Of a stretch of DNA of 39,031 bases, positions 1 to 8,530 are shown piece after piece. A program made the position numbers and the translations under genes. Numbering within the stretch: position 1 is the stretch's first letter; every line of letters begins with the position of its first letter. The notes beneath the pieces were generated by a model. It saw only the letters and a list, made by a program, of their open reading frames with translations, did not search any database and was not told the origin of the DNA. This stretch comes from Gemmatimonadales bacterium (GTDB lineage: Bacteria > Gemmatimonadota > Gemmatimonadetes > Gemmatimonadales > GWC2-71-9): positions 1 through 39,031 of the forward strand of contig DATAOI010000061.1 in the NCBI GenBank assembly GCA_036265815.1, given 5' to 3'.

Positions 1-145
1 GATGGAGTGCCTCCCCGCCGTCCTGCGCCTCGAGGGTGCGGTAGCCCTCATCCCCCAGAAGCCGGATCGCGAGGTGGCGCAGGATATCCTCGTCCTCGGC
101 CACCAAAATCGTGATTGGACGGTCGGAAGCGGGACGCTCGGCCAC
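1..145 (-). CDS. Response regulator receiver domain (N-terminus only)
   Basis: The minus-strand reading from a GTG at 145 gives a receiver-domain start: the beta-1 strand and acidic pair ITILVAEDEDILRHLAIRL, then a helix and EGYRTLEAQDGGEALH. This is the CheY-like pattern of a phosphoacceptor domain in a two-component system. Only about 48 residues are present; the phosphorylated Asp and any output domain lie beyond the left edge, so it could equally be a hybrid kinase receiver or a stand-alone regulator. GTG was chosen because no in-frame ATG lies upstream, and a GAGG sits a few bases before it. The family is fairly certain; the gene's full identity is not. Confidence 0.7.
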   Translation of the reverse strand, partial: MAERPASDRPITILVAEDEDILRHLAIRLLGDEGYRTLEAQDGGEALH

Positions 146-355
146 AGTGACCTCGAGTTGGGATGTCGATCCATGAAATACGGGCAAAGTGGCGCCGTTG
201 CAAGACCCCAGCGAGGCGCCCAGTTGGTACAAAGTTCGGTGGGCTGAGTCACAGCGGATATAGCTCATTATGGCCATAGGTCAAGCTCGGGATCGCCCCA
301 AGAGCGGCGACAGTCAGGCCGCACGAGATGCCCAGCGTTCCCGTGTCAGGAGGAG

Positions 356-574
356 ATGATGCAAGCTGCCCGTGAGGCTGCACTTAGACCAGGCTCTGCG
401 GAGCTCTATCCCTACCTTCCGGTCCGCATGTGGACCTCGGCTGCTCATCTCGCCGGTCTGGTCGCCCGCCATCTCGGGGCTGGTGAGGAGGTCCGCGACC
501 GTTCTAATCGGGTCCTCTCGGAGGCGCATTTCGAGTTCCGCGGGGAGGAGAGCGACGGTCACGAGGTGTCGTAG
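356..574 (+). CDS. Small conserved-looking protein of unknown function
   Basis: This 72-residue ORF is preceded by a strong Shine-Dalgarno (AGGAGGAG directly before ATGATG). The composition is protein-like (PYLPVRMWTSAAHLAGLVARHLG, ending in a segment with HFEFRGEE) rather than the Arg/Pro/Ser-rich look of shadow frames. Its 3' end overlaps the convergent antiporter gene by 16 nt. No signal peptide, membrane segment or catalytic motif is visible. I do not recognise a named family. The alternative is that it is a chance ORF with a lucky ribosome-binding site. Confidence 0.45.
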   Translation: MMQAAREAALRPGSAELYPYLPVRMWTSAAHLAGLVARHLGAGEEVRDRSNRVLSEAHFEFRGEESDGHEVS

Positions 575-2220
575 GGTGACTCGGGGGCGTCGTCCTCCCC
601 CGATTCGAGCAGCATCGTCTCCAGGTCCAGGTCCCGCTGTACCCGCCGCATCACCTCGTCGCCGATCACCCCCTCGTCTCTCAGGTCGATAATCGCGCGG
701 CGTTCGGCGTCGATCATGGCGGCCCGGAGGCGCCGGTAGCCGGTGGCTTCCCGCTCGGCGCCGCTTCCGTCCCGGTTCGCGAGCGCGCGGTGCTCGGCGT
801 CCTCCGCCCCGTGCACGTGGCGGTCGCGGGCGGACCAGCGGTCGACCCGGCCGGCGTACTTCCGGCGAAGGAAGCTGACCACCTCGGGTTCGACCCCGTT
901 CCGGCGTCCCTCCGCCTCCAGCCGCTGGAGTCCCACCTCGGCCGCGACCCGGCGGGCATGCGCCTCCTCCACGTCCAGCTCGCCCCCGTCCTCCAGCCGG
1001 AGACGCCGGAGCAGCGGCTTGAGGGTGAGTCCCTGCAGCACCAGCGTGTCGAAGATGACCGCGAAGGTGAGAAAGATGATCAGCTCCCGGGCGGGGAACG
1101 GCCGGCCGGCCGCGGTCTGGAGGGGCAACGCCAGCGCGATCACCAGCGAGTCGCCGCCCCGCATGGCCGTCCAGCCGACGAAGGTGGCCTCGCGCCAGGA
1201 AGGCTCCGCGGGCTCGCCCCGGCGACGTCGCTTCATCCGCAGGAGCAGCACGGCGACGAAGGTGTACACCAGCCGCACCACGATGGCCGTGAGCGCCACT
1301 ATCGCGCCGTACCCCACCAGCTCGGCCAGCGTGTGCGAGCGGAGCGCGCGCAGCACGTAGGGCAGCTCCAGGCCCACCAGCATGAAGATGAAGCTCTCCA
1401 GCAGGAATTGGATCATGGTCCACATCGACTCCGCCTGCACCCGGGTGGCGGCGCTGACGATGCGGGGCCCTTGCCGGCCGAGGTAGAGGCCGACGGCCAC
1501 GACGGCGAGGATGCCGGAGAGTCCCAGCCAGTCGGCCGGGAGGTAGGCCAGAAACGGTGTCAGCAGCGAGATCGTGTTCTCTACGATGGGGAACTTGGGC
1601 GTGCGGCGGCGGACCTGCCCGATGAGCCAGCCCGCGCCCAGGCCCACCGCCACGCCGCCGCTGCCGGTGATCAGGAACTGAAGCGCCGCGTGGCCGGCCG
1701 AGAAGCTGCCGGTCACCACGGCGGCCACCCCGATCCGGTAGGCGACGAGCGCGGTGGCATCGTTCACCAACCCTTCCCCTTCCAGCAGCGTCACGATCCT
1801 CCGTGGGGCCCCGAGGCTCCGCATGACGGCCACCGCCGCCACCGGATCCGGCGGCGAGACGATGGCGCCGAGCAGGAAGGCGGCGGGCCAGGTCATCTCC
1901 GGCACGAGCGCGTGGGCCACGGCGGCGACCGCCCCAATGGTCAGCAGCACCACCAGGGTTCCGTACCGGGAGATGGGCCAGAGCTGCGCGCGGAAATCCC
2001 GCAGCGAGGTGGTGAGCGAGGCCCAGTAGAGGAGCGGGGGAACGAAGAGGAGGAACAGCGTCTCCGGCTCGAACTCGATGCGGGGGAGGCCGGGGATGGC
2101 GGCCAGAGCGAGGCCGCCGAGCACCAGCAGGACCGGGTGCGGGACGTTGAGCCGGCCCGCCAGCACGCGCAGGGCGGCCGCCACGGTCAACAGCACGACG
2201 GTGAGCTCCAGACCCTGCAT
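559..2220 (-). CDS. Na+/H+ antiporter, CPA1 family
   Basis: A 553-residue integral membrane cation/proton antiporter, expected to exchange cytoplasmic Na+ (or K+) for protons. The first ~420 residues carry about a dozen hydrophobic segments. CPA1 signatures are visible: LLFVPPLLYWAS, the discontinuous-helix motif IVSPPDPVAAVAVM with its Asp, and EGEGLVNDATALVAYRI. A charged ~130-residue cytoplasmic tail follows (KYAGRVDRW..., MRRVQRDLDLETMLLESGEDD), as in bacterial NhaP/YjcE-type proteins. The start is the ATG at 2220, which overlaps the TGA of the upstream DUF2252 gene (TGATG), implying translational coupling; an upstream in-frame ATG would lie deep inside that gene. The ion preference cannot be read from sequence. 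Confidence 0.9.
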   Translation of the reverse strand: MQGLELTVVLLTVAAALRVLAGRLNVPHPVLLVLGGLALAAIPGLPRIEFEPETLFLLFVPPLLYWASLTTSLRDFRAQLWPISRYGTLVVLLTIGAVAAVAHALVPEMTWPAAFLLGAIVSPPDPVAAVAVMRSLGAPRRIVTLLEGEGLVNDATALVAYRIGVAAVVTGSFSAGHAALQFLITGSGGVAVGLGAGWLIGQVRRRTPKFPIVENTISLLTPFLAYLPADWLGLSGILAVVAVGLYLGRQGPRIVSAATRVQAESMWTMIQFLLESFIFMLVGLELPYVLRALRSHTLAELVGYGAIVALTAIVVRLVYTFVAVLLLRMKRRRRGEPAEPSWREATFVGWTAMRGGDSLVIALALPLQTAAGRPFPARELIIFLTFAVIFDTLVLQGLTLKPLLRRLRLEDGGELDVEEAHARRVAAEVGLQRLEAEGRRNGVEPEVVSFLRRKYAGRVDRWSARDRHVHGAEDAEHRALANRDGSGAEREATGYRRLRAAMIDAERRAIIDLRDEGVIGDEVMRRVQRDLDLETMLLESGEDDAPESPYDTS

Positions 2221-3296
2221 CAGGCGGCCCCAGCCCAGGATTCGAAATCGCGGCTGACCGCCTCGACCGCACGCTGCGCGGAGTCGAGCAGCCATGCGGG
2301 CTCGCGGTGGGCCAGGTCCCTGAGAATCAGCTTGCGGCGCCCGGAAGCGAGATGAATGTTCGCGGTCTCCCTGCCCATGGCGTCGAGCAGGTGCCGCATG
2401 TCACCGGCCGTCGCGAGATCCGGCAGGTCGATCCGGGAACAGTCGGGCGCGAGTCGCCGAAGGATCCATGATCCCTTGATCTGCACGGCGGGGTCGTGGC
2501 ACCTGACGGCGCGGTCCAGCAGGAAGCGATACCAGCGGCGCCGCGGCCCCGTGCGGCCGGCCGTCCAGGCGCAGGCGGAGGGAGCCAGCGCCTTGGCTTC
2601 GCGCGCCAGCCGGCTGCCGCAACAATCCGCTACCAAGGTAATCCGCTCCCGGCCGAGGCTCCCGATCCCCGCCAGTCGGTGGCGCCAGCGCTCGTCTTGG
2701 CTGCCGGGTGGCAGGGCCCGCCGCAGCCAGCGGAACACCGGGGCCGCGGGACGCGCCCGGATCGCCGGCATGGCGTCGAGGTTGTCCCAATACCCCTTGG
2801 CATCCCTGAGCCGGGCAATGGACATGGTGCGCAAGGCCGCATGGTGCTCCGCCAGCACGAACGGCCTGCCACCCCACTCCAGGGCAGACTGGTAGCCCTG
2901 GAGAATCGCGTCTGCTGTATCCGCGGCCCCGAGCGACAGCGCGCTCCCGCCGCCCGCGATCAGCGCACTCGCCGTGAGCCGCACCAGGTCGTTGGTATAG
3001 GGAAGCCGCCACGCCTCGTCCAGGTCATTGACGCCCCATACGAGACGTCCTTCGAGATCCCGCCAGGTGCCGAAGGTCTCGATGTGCAGGTCGCCAACCG
3101 CGACCACCCGTGGCGCCGTGCCCGCCTCGGGGCACCACTCCTGCCACTGCTGAGCCCAACGGAAGAAGGTGCCCCGGAAGAACTGGAACTTGTCCTCCCG
3201 CATCAGCGCGTGCTTGCGCCTGAAGTCGGCAGGCACCGGCCGGACGATGCTCCTGAGCCACCGCTCGTACTCCCGTACTGCCTGGTGGATGTGCAT
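2220..3296 (-). CDS. DUF2252 family protein
   Basis: A 358-residue soluble protein with the hallmarks of DUF2252, a poorly characterised family with a kinase-like (aminoglycoside phosphotransferase-like) fold. Visible motifs are KHALMREDKFQFFRGTFFRW near residues 28-47, GDLHIETFGTW near 68-78 and WGVNDLDEAWRLPYTNDLVR near 87-106, which match the family's RG(T), GD(x)H(x)xNFG and (N)DFDE blocks. It is the first gene of a two-gene operon, with its stop overlapping the antiporter start. It is divergent from the ketopantoate-reductase gene, leaving 121 bp for both promoters. The reaction and substrate are unknown; a role linked to ion transport is only suggested by coupling. Confidence 0.85.
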   Translation of the reverse strand: MHIHQAVREYERWLRSIVRPVPADFRRKHALMREDKFQFFRGTFFRWAQQWQEWCPEAGTAPRVVAVGDLHIETFGTWRDLEGRLVWGVNDLDEAWRLPYTNDLVRLTASALIAGGGSALSLGAADTADAILQGYQSALEWGGRPFVLAEHHAALRTMSIARLRDAKGYWDNLDAMPAIRARPAAPVFRWLRRALPPGSQDERWRHRLAGIGSLGRERITLVADCCGSRLAREAKALAPSACAWTAGRTGPRRRWYRFLLDRAVRCHDPAVQIKGSWILRRLAPDCSRIDLPDLATAGDMRHLLDAMGRETANIHLASGRRKLILRDLAHREPAWLLDSAQRAVEAVSRDFESWAGAA

Positions 3297-3417
3297 GGGC
3301 GCCCTGCTGGAGGTGATATTCGGAGTCGGGCCGGATGCCTGCCGGATCCTACGCGAAGCCGCTGGAGAGCGAAAGACTCGATGCCCCAGTCAGGTCCTGA
3401 GTGAAAGGCTCGATTCG

Positions 3418-4350
3418 ATGAGAGTGGTGGTGCTGGGCGCCGGCGCCGTCGGCGCCTACTACGGCGGGCAGCTCGCGCGCAGGGGGCACGAGGTCACCTG
3501 CTTCGCCCGAGGCGCGAACCTGAGTGCGATTCGCGAGCACGGCCTCGAGATCCGCACCCCCGAAGGCACCTTTCGGCCGCGCGTCTCCGCCACCGACCGC
3601 ATCGAGGAGCTTCCCCTCGCGGATTTCGCCATCCTCGCCGTCAAGAGCTACTCCCTGGCCGACATTGCGCCCGTCGTGCGCCACGCGGCCGAGCAGGGCG
3701 CCGCCATCGTGCCGTTCCTCAACGGCGTGGAGACCGTGGAGCGGCTCGTCGGCCTCGGCGTGGCGCAGGCGGCGCTCCTCGGTGGCCTGACGGAGATCAG
3801 CGCGGTGCGGGTGCAGCCGGGGGTGGTGGAGCGACGCAGCCCATTCCAGCGCATCGTCATAGGCGAGCTCGACGGGCGCACGACCGATCGGGTCGCTCGG
3901 ATTGCGGCGGCGCTCCTCGAGGCGGGTGCCGAGGCCCGGGTATCGACGGTGATCACCGTGGAGCTCTGGCAGAAGTTCGCATTCATCACCACCATGGCCG
4001 CGGCGTGCGGGCTTGCACGCTCGCCGGTAGGACCGCTCCGCACCGACCGGCTCGGGCGGGGCCTGCTCGAGCGAGCGGCGCGCGAGGTGACCGCCGTGGC
4101 ACGTTCCCGCGGTATCGCCCTGCCGGACAATGAGGTCTCGCGGCTCATGGATATGATCGATCGGCTGCCGGAGGGGATGAAGCCGAGCTTCCTCGTCGAC
4201 CTCGAGGCCGGCGGACCGACCGAGCTCGACATCCTGAGCGGCGCGGTGTCCCGGTTCGCCGAGGAAGCGGGGATCCCCGCGCCAGTCCACGATACCGCCA
4301 CTGCAGCGCTAGCCGATCGTGGTCGACGGCGCGCCGTCGCCTTACCTTAG
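3418..4350 (+). CDS. 2-dehydropantoate 2-reductase family protein
   Basis: A 310-residue NADPH-dependent reductase of the PanE/ApbA family, which in pantothenate synthesis reduces ketopantoate to pantoate. The N-terminus is a Rossmann dinucleotide-binding motif (VVVLGAGAVGAYYGGQLARR, residues 3-22). AVKSYSL and PFLNGVE follow (the conserved Asn of the family), then VITVELWQKFAFITTMAA around residues 180-198 with the conserved catalytic Lys, and a helical C-terminal domain ending LDILSGAVSRFAEEAGIPAP. Length is typical. The ATG at 3418 aligns exactly with the Rossmann start, so longer in-frame extensions are excluded. Many paralogues of this family are not pantothenate enzymes and no other pan genes are nearby, so the substrate is uncertain. 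Confidence 0.88.
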   Translation: MRVVVLGAGAVGAYYGGQLARRGHEVTCFARGANLSAIREHGLEIRTPEGTFRPRVSATDRIEELPLADFAILAVKSYSLADIAPVVRHAAEQGAAIVPFLNGVETVERLVGLGVAQAALLGGLTEISAVRVQPGVVERRSPFQRIVIGELDGRTTDRVARIAAALLEAGAEARVSTVITVELWQKFAFITTMAAACGLARSPVGPLRTDRLGRGLLERAAREVTAVARSRGIALPDNEVSRLMDMIDRLPEGMKPSFLVDLEAGGPTELDILSGAVSRFAEEAGIPAPVHDTATAALADRGRRRAVALP

Positions 4351-4397
4351 TCTGTGTCGCAGGTCCCCGAGCCCAATCACATGTCAGGCCGCTCGCG

Positions 4398-6842
4398 ATG
4401 AAGCCCCTCCCGACGACCCTCGCCGTTCTCCTCGCGTGCGCCGCTTGCGCCCCGAGCCCCCGGCCCAGCCGCGCCATCGGCGGGGACACCCTAGGGCTGC
4501 AGCAGCCTCGGCTCCCCACCGGTCTCCGTCTCGACCCCGCCGGGACCCAGTACGACCTCCGCGCGGCGATGCCGCTCACGATGGTCCTGGCGCCGGGGGG
4601 CCGCTCCCTCGTGATCTCGAGCGCCGGCTATCGCGAGCCCGGACTCGACGTGGTGAGCCGAGGCACCGGCGCCATCACCCAATCGTTGCCCCAGACGGCC
4701 GCCTTCCTCGGCCTCGCCTTCGCGCCCGACGGAGGCACGCTCTTCGCCTCCGGCGCCAACCAGGACGTGGTCTACCGCTACACCTGGGCCGGTGAGCGTG
4801 CCGTGCTGGCGGACAGCATCGTGCTCGCCGCCAAGGCTCCCGACACTGCCGGAACCCGATATCCCGCCGGCCTCGCGGTCTCGCCGGACGGCGCCCGGCT
4901 GTACGTCGCCGAGAATGTGGCGGACTCGGTTGCGCTGATCGACGTGGGCGGCAAGCGAGTCCTGCGGCGGTTGCCGACCGGGCACCTCCCCTACGCCGTG
5001 GCGGCGGCGCCGGACGGCCGGATCTACGTCTCCAACTGGGGCGAGGGGACCATAAGCGTGTTCCGCGACTCGGCCGGCACGCTGTACGACCGCGGGCGGA
5101 TCGTGGTCGGGCGCCATCCCTCCGCCCTGCTGCTCAACCACGACGGCTCCCGGCTGTACGTCGCCTGCGCCAGCACCGATCGCGTCGCCGTGGTGGACAC
5201 CCGGCGGCGGCACGTGGTGACCGAGCTGCTGGATCCTCCGCCCGCCGGCCCCGCGGAGGGCAGCACGCCCAATGCCCTGGCGCTGTCGGGCGATGAGACC
5301 CGGCTCTTCGTGGCCGAAGCCGATGCCAACGCGGTGGCGGTGTTCGATCTCTTGGCGGAGACCAGCAACGTCCCCGCCGCGCGTGGCAACGACCAGCTCG
5401 CCGGACGCGTCCCGGTCGGCTGGTATCCCACCGCCGTCCTCGCGGCTGGCGACACCCTGCTGGTCGGCAACGGGAAGGGCCGCGGAACGGTGGCCAATCC
5501 CGGCGGGCCACAGCCGCTGGTCGCGGCCGAGCACAAGGGGACCGCCGAGGCGCAGTACACCTTGTCGCTGCTCCGGGGCACGCTGACGGTGGCGCCCGTG
5601 GGCCGCTCGGCCGGGGACGAGCTCGCGGCGCTCACCACCCGCGTCACCCGCGCGAACGGATGGGACCAGTCCGCCGAGGCGCGGCACTATCCGCCTATCG
5701 AGCACGTGATCTACATCATCAAGGAGAACCGGACCTACGACCAGGTGCTGGGCGACGAGCGGCAGGGGGACGGCGACACCGCGCTGGTCTTCTTCGGGCG
5801 AAACGTGACGCCCAACATCCACGCGCTCGCCGAGCGATTCGGTCTGTACGATCGCTTCTTCGTCAACGCCGAGGTCTCGGCGCAGGGGCACGACTGGTCC
5901 ACCGCGGCGTACGTGACCGACTATCGGGAGAAGACCACTCAGCCGAACTACTCGGACAAGCGGGACGCAAGGGACGAGAGCGACGAAGGCGAGGACGCGG
6001 CCGAGCCGGCCAACGGCTACCTCTGGAACCTGGCCCAGCGGGCGGGCATCAGCTACCGGAACTACGGCGAGTATCTGGAGCCGGACCGGGAGCGGCCGGG
6101 CCACTACACCACGGCCAAGGCGTACCTGGCATCGCACTCGCACCCGACCTTCCCCAACTTCGATATGAAGATCCCCGACCAGCGCCGGGCCGATATCTGG
6201 CTGGAGGAGTTCAACCGCTTCGTCCAGCAGGGTAGCCTGCCGGCACTGGAGACCATGTGGCTCCCGCGAGACCACACGTCGGGCGGCCGTGCGGGATTCA
6301 ACACGCCGCGGGCCATGGCGGCCGACAACGACCTCGCGGTGGGCCGCGTGGTGGAGGCGGTGTCGCACTCGCCCTACTGGCAGTCGACCGTGGTCTTCGT
6401 GCTGCAGGACGACGCGCAGAACGGGCCCGATCACGTCGATTCCCACCGGGCGCCGGTCCTGGTGATCTCCCCCTGGGCTCGCGGCGGCGCGGTCCACCGG
6501 TTCGCCAATACCACCGACGTGCTGAAGACGATCGAGGAGCTGCTGCAGCTGGAGTCGATGTCCCAGTTCGATCACTACGGCCGGGCGCTGCGCGACGTCT
6601 GGCGCGACCGGCCGGACCTCACGCCGTTCACCGCCATCCGTCCGACCGTCGACCTGGCCGAGGTGAATCCGGACACGGGCAAACAGGCGCGGGCGTCGAC
6701 CGGGTTCAACCTGGAGGTAGCCGATGCGATCGACGACGAGGCGTTCAACCGGGTGCTCTGGAGCATCGAGAAGGGAGAGCACACGCCCTACCCCGGCGCT
6801 CGGCAGGCGGATGCGGTCACGCTGGGGCTGGGCAGCCGCTAG
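4398..6842 (+). CDS. Lipoprotein with YVTN-type beta-propeller and phosphoesterase domains
   Basis: An 814-residue exported protein. The N-terminus LAVLLACAACAPSPRP is a lipoprotein signal with Cys near residue 17. Residues ~55-340 hold repeated propeller blades of the form LAVSPDGARLYVAENVADSVALIDV, as in YncE/YVTN proteins. After a linker, residues ~430-790 match the phosphoesterase (phospholipase C/acid phosphatase) superfamily: VIYIIKENRTYDQVLGD, NIHALAERFGLYDRFFVNAEVSAQGHDWS, VFVLQDDAQNGPDHVDSHRAP and VLVISPWARGG. Metal-binding Asp, Asn and His of that family are thus present. It should act in the periplasm or on the outer membrane on a phosphate ester, but the substrate is not predictable. 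It starts 47 bp after the reductase gene and is probably co-transcribed. Confidence 0.88.
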   Translation: MKPLPTTLAVLLACAACAPSPRPSRAIGGDTLGLQQPRLPTGLRLDPAGTQYDLRAAMPLTMVLAPGGRSLVISSAGYREPGLDVVSRGTGAITQSLPQTAAFLGLAFAPDGGTLFASGANQDVVYRYTWAGERAVLADSIVLAAKAPDTAGTRYPAGLAVSPDGARLYVAENVADSVALIDVGGKRVLRRLPTGHLPYAVAAAPDGRIYVSNWGEGTISVFRDSAGTLYDRGRIVVGRHPSALLLNHDGSRLYVACASTDRVAVVDTRRRHVVTELLDPPPAGPAEGSTPNALALSGDETRLFVAEADANAVAVFDLLAETSNVPAARGNDQLAGRVPVGWYPTAVLAAGDTLLVGNGKGRGTVANPGGPQPLVAAEHKGTAEAQYTLSLLRGTLTVAPVGRSAGDELAALTTRVTRANGWDQSAEARHYPPIEHVIYIIKENRTYDQVLGDERQGDGDTALVFFGRNVTPNIHALAERFGLYDRFFVNAEVSAQGHDWSTAAYVTDYREKTTQPNYSDKRDARDESDEGEDAAEPANGYLWNLAQRAGISYRNYGEYLEPDRERPGHYTTAKAYLASHSHPTFPNFDMKIPDQRRADIWLEEFNRFVQQGSLPALETMWLPRDHTSGGRAGFNTPRAMAADNDLAVGRVVEAVSHSPYWQSTVVFVLQDDAQNGPDHVDSHRAPVLVISPWARGGAVHRFANTTDVLKTIEELLQLESMSQFDHYGRALRDVWRDRPDLTPFTAIRPTVDLAEVNPDTGKQARASTGFNLEVADAIDDEAFNRVLWSIEKGEHTPYPGARQADAVTLGLGSR

Positions 6843-7286
6843 CGTCCTCCTGGCGGCCGGCGGGCCGGCATCGGCCGGCGCTCAGACGGCGGTGCAGGCG
6901 GCGTGGTGAAGGATGGAGTCCTAGGGTGCGGCTGATGACGTGCACGGCAGGCGCTCTGCCCTGCTGGGCGGCTAGCCGCCAGGGCGCGTTGCCCCGCGAG
7001 GCGCGCCAGCGGCTGGATGCGTTGTACCCTGGGTGGTGTTTTGCCACCGTGACGCCTGCCAAGGGACGGCGGTCGGGGGCTGTGAATCTGCGCAGCCGAG
7101 GACAAGGGCGCTGGCGAGGGCAGGAAACAGGAGCGAGGATCGACGCAGACGAACCTCCGGAGAGCGGCTTCGATGTGGAGCAGCGGACGCCTCAGGTTCC
7201 TTGGGCAGCTCGGCGCCCGTAGGGTCCTGCGGGCGTCGAAGGGGATTGACTGCGTCGCGGAGGAGGCAAGGACCCGTGGCTTTGCG

Positions 7287-7304
7287 ACCCGGCTTTCGCC
7301 GGGT
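7287..7304. terminator. GC-rich hairpin, possible terminator
   Basis: A perfect 7-bp stem (ACCCGGC / GCCGGGT) encloses a TTTC tetraloop. It is followed by GTGCCTTTGTC, which is only a weak T tract, so factor-independent termination is possible but not strong. It lies between the phosphoesterase and stress-protein genes. Confidence 0.35.
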
Positions 7305-7517
7305 GTGCCTTTGTCGTCGGATTGGCAAGTCTGAGTTACAGAGAGGTACAGGGGCCGTCAAGCGACCAGCGCGGGCGGCTCGATACGGGTTTCCTCGGGT
7401 CAAGTCGGGATCCGCATACCCCGGGCCAGAAAACGACTTAGCCCTCTGCGCCCTCTTTGGCTGGATCAGTTGGTTGGCTTAAGGAGGCCAAAAGGGGGAA
7501 GGAGTTAGCCCTCATTG

Positions 7518-7533
7518 TGTGATCATGCTCACG
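7518..7533. promoter_or_regulatory. CRP/FNR-type binding site upstream of stress-protein gene
   Basis: TGTGATCATGCTCACG fits the CRP consensus TGTGA-N6-TCACA with one mismatch. It is centred about 80 bp before the ATG at 7607, a position compatible with an activator site. No clear sigma-70 promoter can be fixed downstream of it. The regulator is not in the window, so which CRP/FNR-family protein would bind is unknown. Confidence 0.45.
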
Positions 7534-7606
7534 CTCTCCATTTGTCCATTGTGCTATTCATAGGGGCTTGGAAATATTCTTGAGCCTGAACATGAAGGAG
7601 CACCAC

Positions 7607-8113
7607 ATGGCACGAGTTACTGCTGTATTTGACGACCGGGCGCGGGCTGAAGGAGCTGTCACCGAGTTGCGGCGCTTGGGCGTGACCGATACCGATCTGT
7701 CGTTCGTCGCTCGAAACGAAGAGGAAGCTGTCGCGGCAGGCGCCTCGGCTGACACCGCAGGTAAACGAGCTGCCAAGGGGGCGGCTGCTGGGGCCGGCGC
7801 CGGCCTACTCTTCGGGCTGGCAGCTCTCGCGATCCCAGGGGTGGGGCCGTTTATCACCGCAGGAGCTCTCGCTTCCGCTCTCGGGACGACCGGTGGGGCG
7901 CTGGCCGCGGGCGCAATCGTTGGTGGCACCTCGGGTGCTATCGCTGGCGGGTTAAGCAAAGCGGGGTACAGCCGGGAGGAGTCCGAGTTCTATGGCCCGG
8001 CCGTTGAGCGTGGCGGAGTGCTGGTTGCAGTGGATACTGAGGGCGTGGTTTCGCCGGATCAGGCACGTGAAGTTTTGACGCGGAAGGGCGGGCGCACCTA
8101 CAGCGCTAAGTAA
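7607..8113 (+). CDS. Stress-type protein with glycine-zipper membrane segment (GSP17M-like)
   Basis: A 168-residue protein. Residues 1-45 (MARVTAVFDDRARAEGAVTE...) resemble the N-terminal domain of general stress protein 17M/YflT-like proteins. Residues ~55-125 are a long Gly/Ala-rich hydrophobic stretch (AAAGAGAGLLFGLAALAIPG, TAGALASALGTTGGALAAGA) typical of glycine-zipper helices. A C-terminal mini-domain ends in GGVLVAVDTEGVVSPDQAREVL. The ATG at 7607 was chosen because AAGGAG lies six bases upstream; upstream ATGs would add a poorly coding leader. Such proteins are usually induced by envelope or general stress, consistent with the regulatory box upstream. The molecular function is unknown. 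Confidence 0.75.
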   Translation: MARVTAVFDDRARAEGAVTELRRLGVTDTDLSFVARNEEEAVAAGASADTAGKRAAKGAAAGAGAGLLFGLAALAIPGVGPFITAGALASALGTTGGALAAGAIVGGTSGAIAGGLSKAGYSREESEFYGPAVERGGVLVAVDTEGVVSPDQAREVLTRKGGRTYSAK

Positions 8114-8257
8114 GGGACTAGTGGAAGCCTGAAGAGCGGCGTGCGGGAGACGAGTGCTCCTTCACGCCGTTCCCCTTTATGGTGCTCAGTAGCGGGGGTC
8201 CATCCCGCGTAGAGACTCAGGCGGGAGGGCTGGCGGGCCCGTCTCTGTACGGGGTAA

Positions 8258-8530
8258 CCCGCCTGGGGCGGCAGTGACGACAGCGTTCCGCCGGCCCTGG
8301 GGCGGTCCGGCGCGGACTGGCGCCGGCTCATCCAATACGACGCGGATGGCCCTGATGGGAGCCTCACCGGCTACCAGCGAGGGCAGGTGCGGTGCACGGT
8401 GGCGCAGACCTGGGACCGCGGCGACGACGGCGACTCGACCCATGTGGCCGAGCCCTGGTACCGGCAGGAACTGACCTGCTGGGCGGAATGGGGGCAAAAG
8501 CCTCCGCCGCAGCGCGGAGGTGCTCCATGA
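8258..8530 (+). pseudogene. Coding-like fragment without a start codon
   Basis: From an in-frame TAA at 8255 the reading is open to TGA at 8528-8530 and looks like real protein from about 8315: DWRRLIQYDADGPDGSLTGY, QVRCTVAQTWDRGDDGDSTH, AEPWYRQELTCWAEWGQ. No ATG, GTG or TTG start is found in frame, so it is either the 3' part of a broken gene or starts through an upstream frameshift. Its stop overlaps the ATG of the next gene (ATGA), the arrangement of translationally coupled genes, which argues that it was once functional. I do not recognise the family. Confidence 0.4.

Larger units (their letters stand above)
6843..7606. other. Intergenic region, 760 bp, without a convincing gene
   Basis: No frame here has convincing protein composition; the longest plus ORF (6257-7222) is largely a shadow of the phosphoesterase gene. 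The region contains a perfect 14-bp palindrome at 6967-6980 (GGCGGCTAGCCGCC), a GC-rich hairpin at 7287-7304 and, near the right end, a CRP-like box. Base composition becomes less GC-rich after about 7420, as expected of the promoter region for the stress-protein gene. I see no tRNA or other recognisable RNA. Confidence 0.5.

Noticed and set aside
314-2272. 652-residue minus-strand open frame over the antiporter
   Set aside because: Arg/Pro/Gly/His-rich translation without domains; it is the shadow of the antiporter read in another frame in GC-rich DNA.
790-2355. 521-residue plus-strand open frame
   Set aside because: Antisense shadow of the antiporter with repetitive Gln/His/Gly/Arg composition and no family features.
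4491-6782. 763-residue minus-strand open frame
   Set aside because: Exact antisense of the beta-propeller phosphoesterase gene, whose motifs are clear on the plus strand.
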